Positions 14,211-14,545 of a stretch of 14,545 nt of DNA are shown here, piece after piece (position 1 is the first letter of the stretch; each line of letters opens with the position of its first letter). A model generated the notes under the pieces. The model did no database searches. It saw only the letters and a list, made by a program, of their open reading frames with translations, and was not told the origin of the DNA. Source of the DNA: CAYSLC01 sp964431545 (GTDB lineage Bacteria > Desulfobacterota > Desulfobacteria > Desulfobacterales > JAABSP01); NCBI GenBank assembly GCA_964431545.1, contig CAYSLC010000141.1, forward strand, positions 1 to 14,545, in the 5' to 3' direction. The translations under genes were made by a program, and so were the position numbers.

Positions 14211-14545
14211 CTACTTCCGCGATTTGGCATATCCGATCTGGTTGAGGGCCTCCTCCATCTCCCCCAGGATGGCGGGGTCGTCGATGGTGGCCGGCACATT
14301 GTACTCCCTGTTGTCGGCGATCTTCTGGATGGTGCCCCGGAGGATCTTGCCCGACCGGGTCTTGGGGAGCCGCTTGACCACGGTGGCGGTCTTGAAGGCG
14401 GCCACGGGCCCGATCCGGTCCCGGACCATGCCGACCACCTCCTTGATGATCTCCTCCCGGGGCTTGTCCACGCCCGCCTTGAGGACCACAAAGCCGACGG
14501 GCACCTGCCCCTTGAGGCTGTCCTCGACGCCGAGCACGGCGCACT
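14211..14545 (-). CDS. prpE: Propionyl-CoA synthetase, C-terminal part (gene continues past right edge)
   Basis: This is about 111 residues from the C-terminal domain of an AMP-forming acyl-CoA ligase, which makes propionyl-CoA from propionate, ATP and CoA. The A10 motif LPKTRSGKILRGT is present, with the catalytic lysine codon at 14348-14346. The wording CAVLGVEDSLKGQVPVGFVV, IGPVAAFK and YNVPATIDDPAILGEM is that of PrpE rather than acetyl-CoA synthetase, which lacks the PATIDDPAIL tail. The frame is open to the window edge, so the start lies outside. The stop TAG at 14211 is followed by a clear terminator. Nothing else of propionate metabolism is in the window. Confidence 0.9.
   Translation of the reverse strand, partial: CAVLGVEDSLKGQVPVGFVVLKAGVDKPREEIIKEVVGMVRDRIGPVAAFKTATVVKRLPKTRSGKILRGTIQKIADNREYNVPATIDDPAILGEMEEALNQIGYAKSRK

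Overview
The window (14,545 bp) is GC-rich and densely coded. Arg codons are mostly CGG/CGC, third positions are mostly G or C, and several genes start with GTG or TTG. An outer-envelope lifestyle is suggested by a lipoprotein-type solute-binding protein, an exported glutaminyl cyclase and a D,D-dipeptidase. The DUF3369-type HD-GYP regulator and the propionyl-CoA synthetase tail suggest a high-GC Gram-negative bacterium, perhaps a Desulfobacterota/deltaproteobacterial lineage. That assignment is an inference of low certainty. I see no rRNA, tRNA, CRISPR array, insertion sequence or phage gene.

Left part, plus strand (1-5360). A VanX-type D-Ala-D-Ala dipeptidase runs in from the left edge. It is followed by a three-gene signalling cassette. 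The first gene is a large membrane sensor kinase (dCache-HAMP-GAF-PAS-HisKA-HATPase) whose best start is an ATC codon behind a perfect Shine-Dalgarno sequence. The second is a single-domain Rcp1-like response regulator overlapping it by ATGA. The third is a soluble kinase with an N-terminal receiver domain (REC-HisKA_3-HATPase). None of the three carries a DNA-binding domain.

Middle, minus strand (5357-10404). In transcription order this is a YfdC-like formate/nitrite-family channel, then a complete CUT1-type carbohydrate ABC importer: solute-binding lipoprotein, two permeases and a MalK/UgpC-like ATPase. Genes overlap by 13 bp, 4 bp and 4 bp, with only 14 bp before the ATPase gene, so they look like one transcription unit. 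The last gene meets the plus-strand cassette tail to tail, and the two stop codons share a CTAG.

Right, minus strand (10570-14040). A strong sigma70-like promoter (TTGACG-17-TATAGT) drives a soluble histidine kinase, a REC-DUF3369-HD-GYP regulator that probably degrades c-di-GMP, and a secreted glutaminyl cyclase. All junctions are 4-bp ATGA overlaps. The kinase appears to start at TTG, overlapping the stop of an 11-codon leader ORF that owns the only good ribosome binding site.

Right edge (14211-14545, minus strand). The C-terminal end of a propionyl-CoA synthetase (prpE) is followed by a perfect 12-bp hairpin and a T-rich tract, a convincing intrinsic terminator that insulates the signalling operon.

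The window is mostly signal transduction plus nutrient uptake. The most curious points are the non-standard starts of both sensor kinases, the output-less three-gene phosphorelay, and the translational coupling of a glutaminyl cyclase to a c-di-GMP two-component system.
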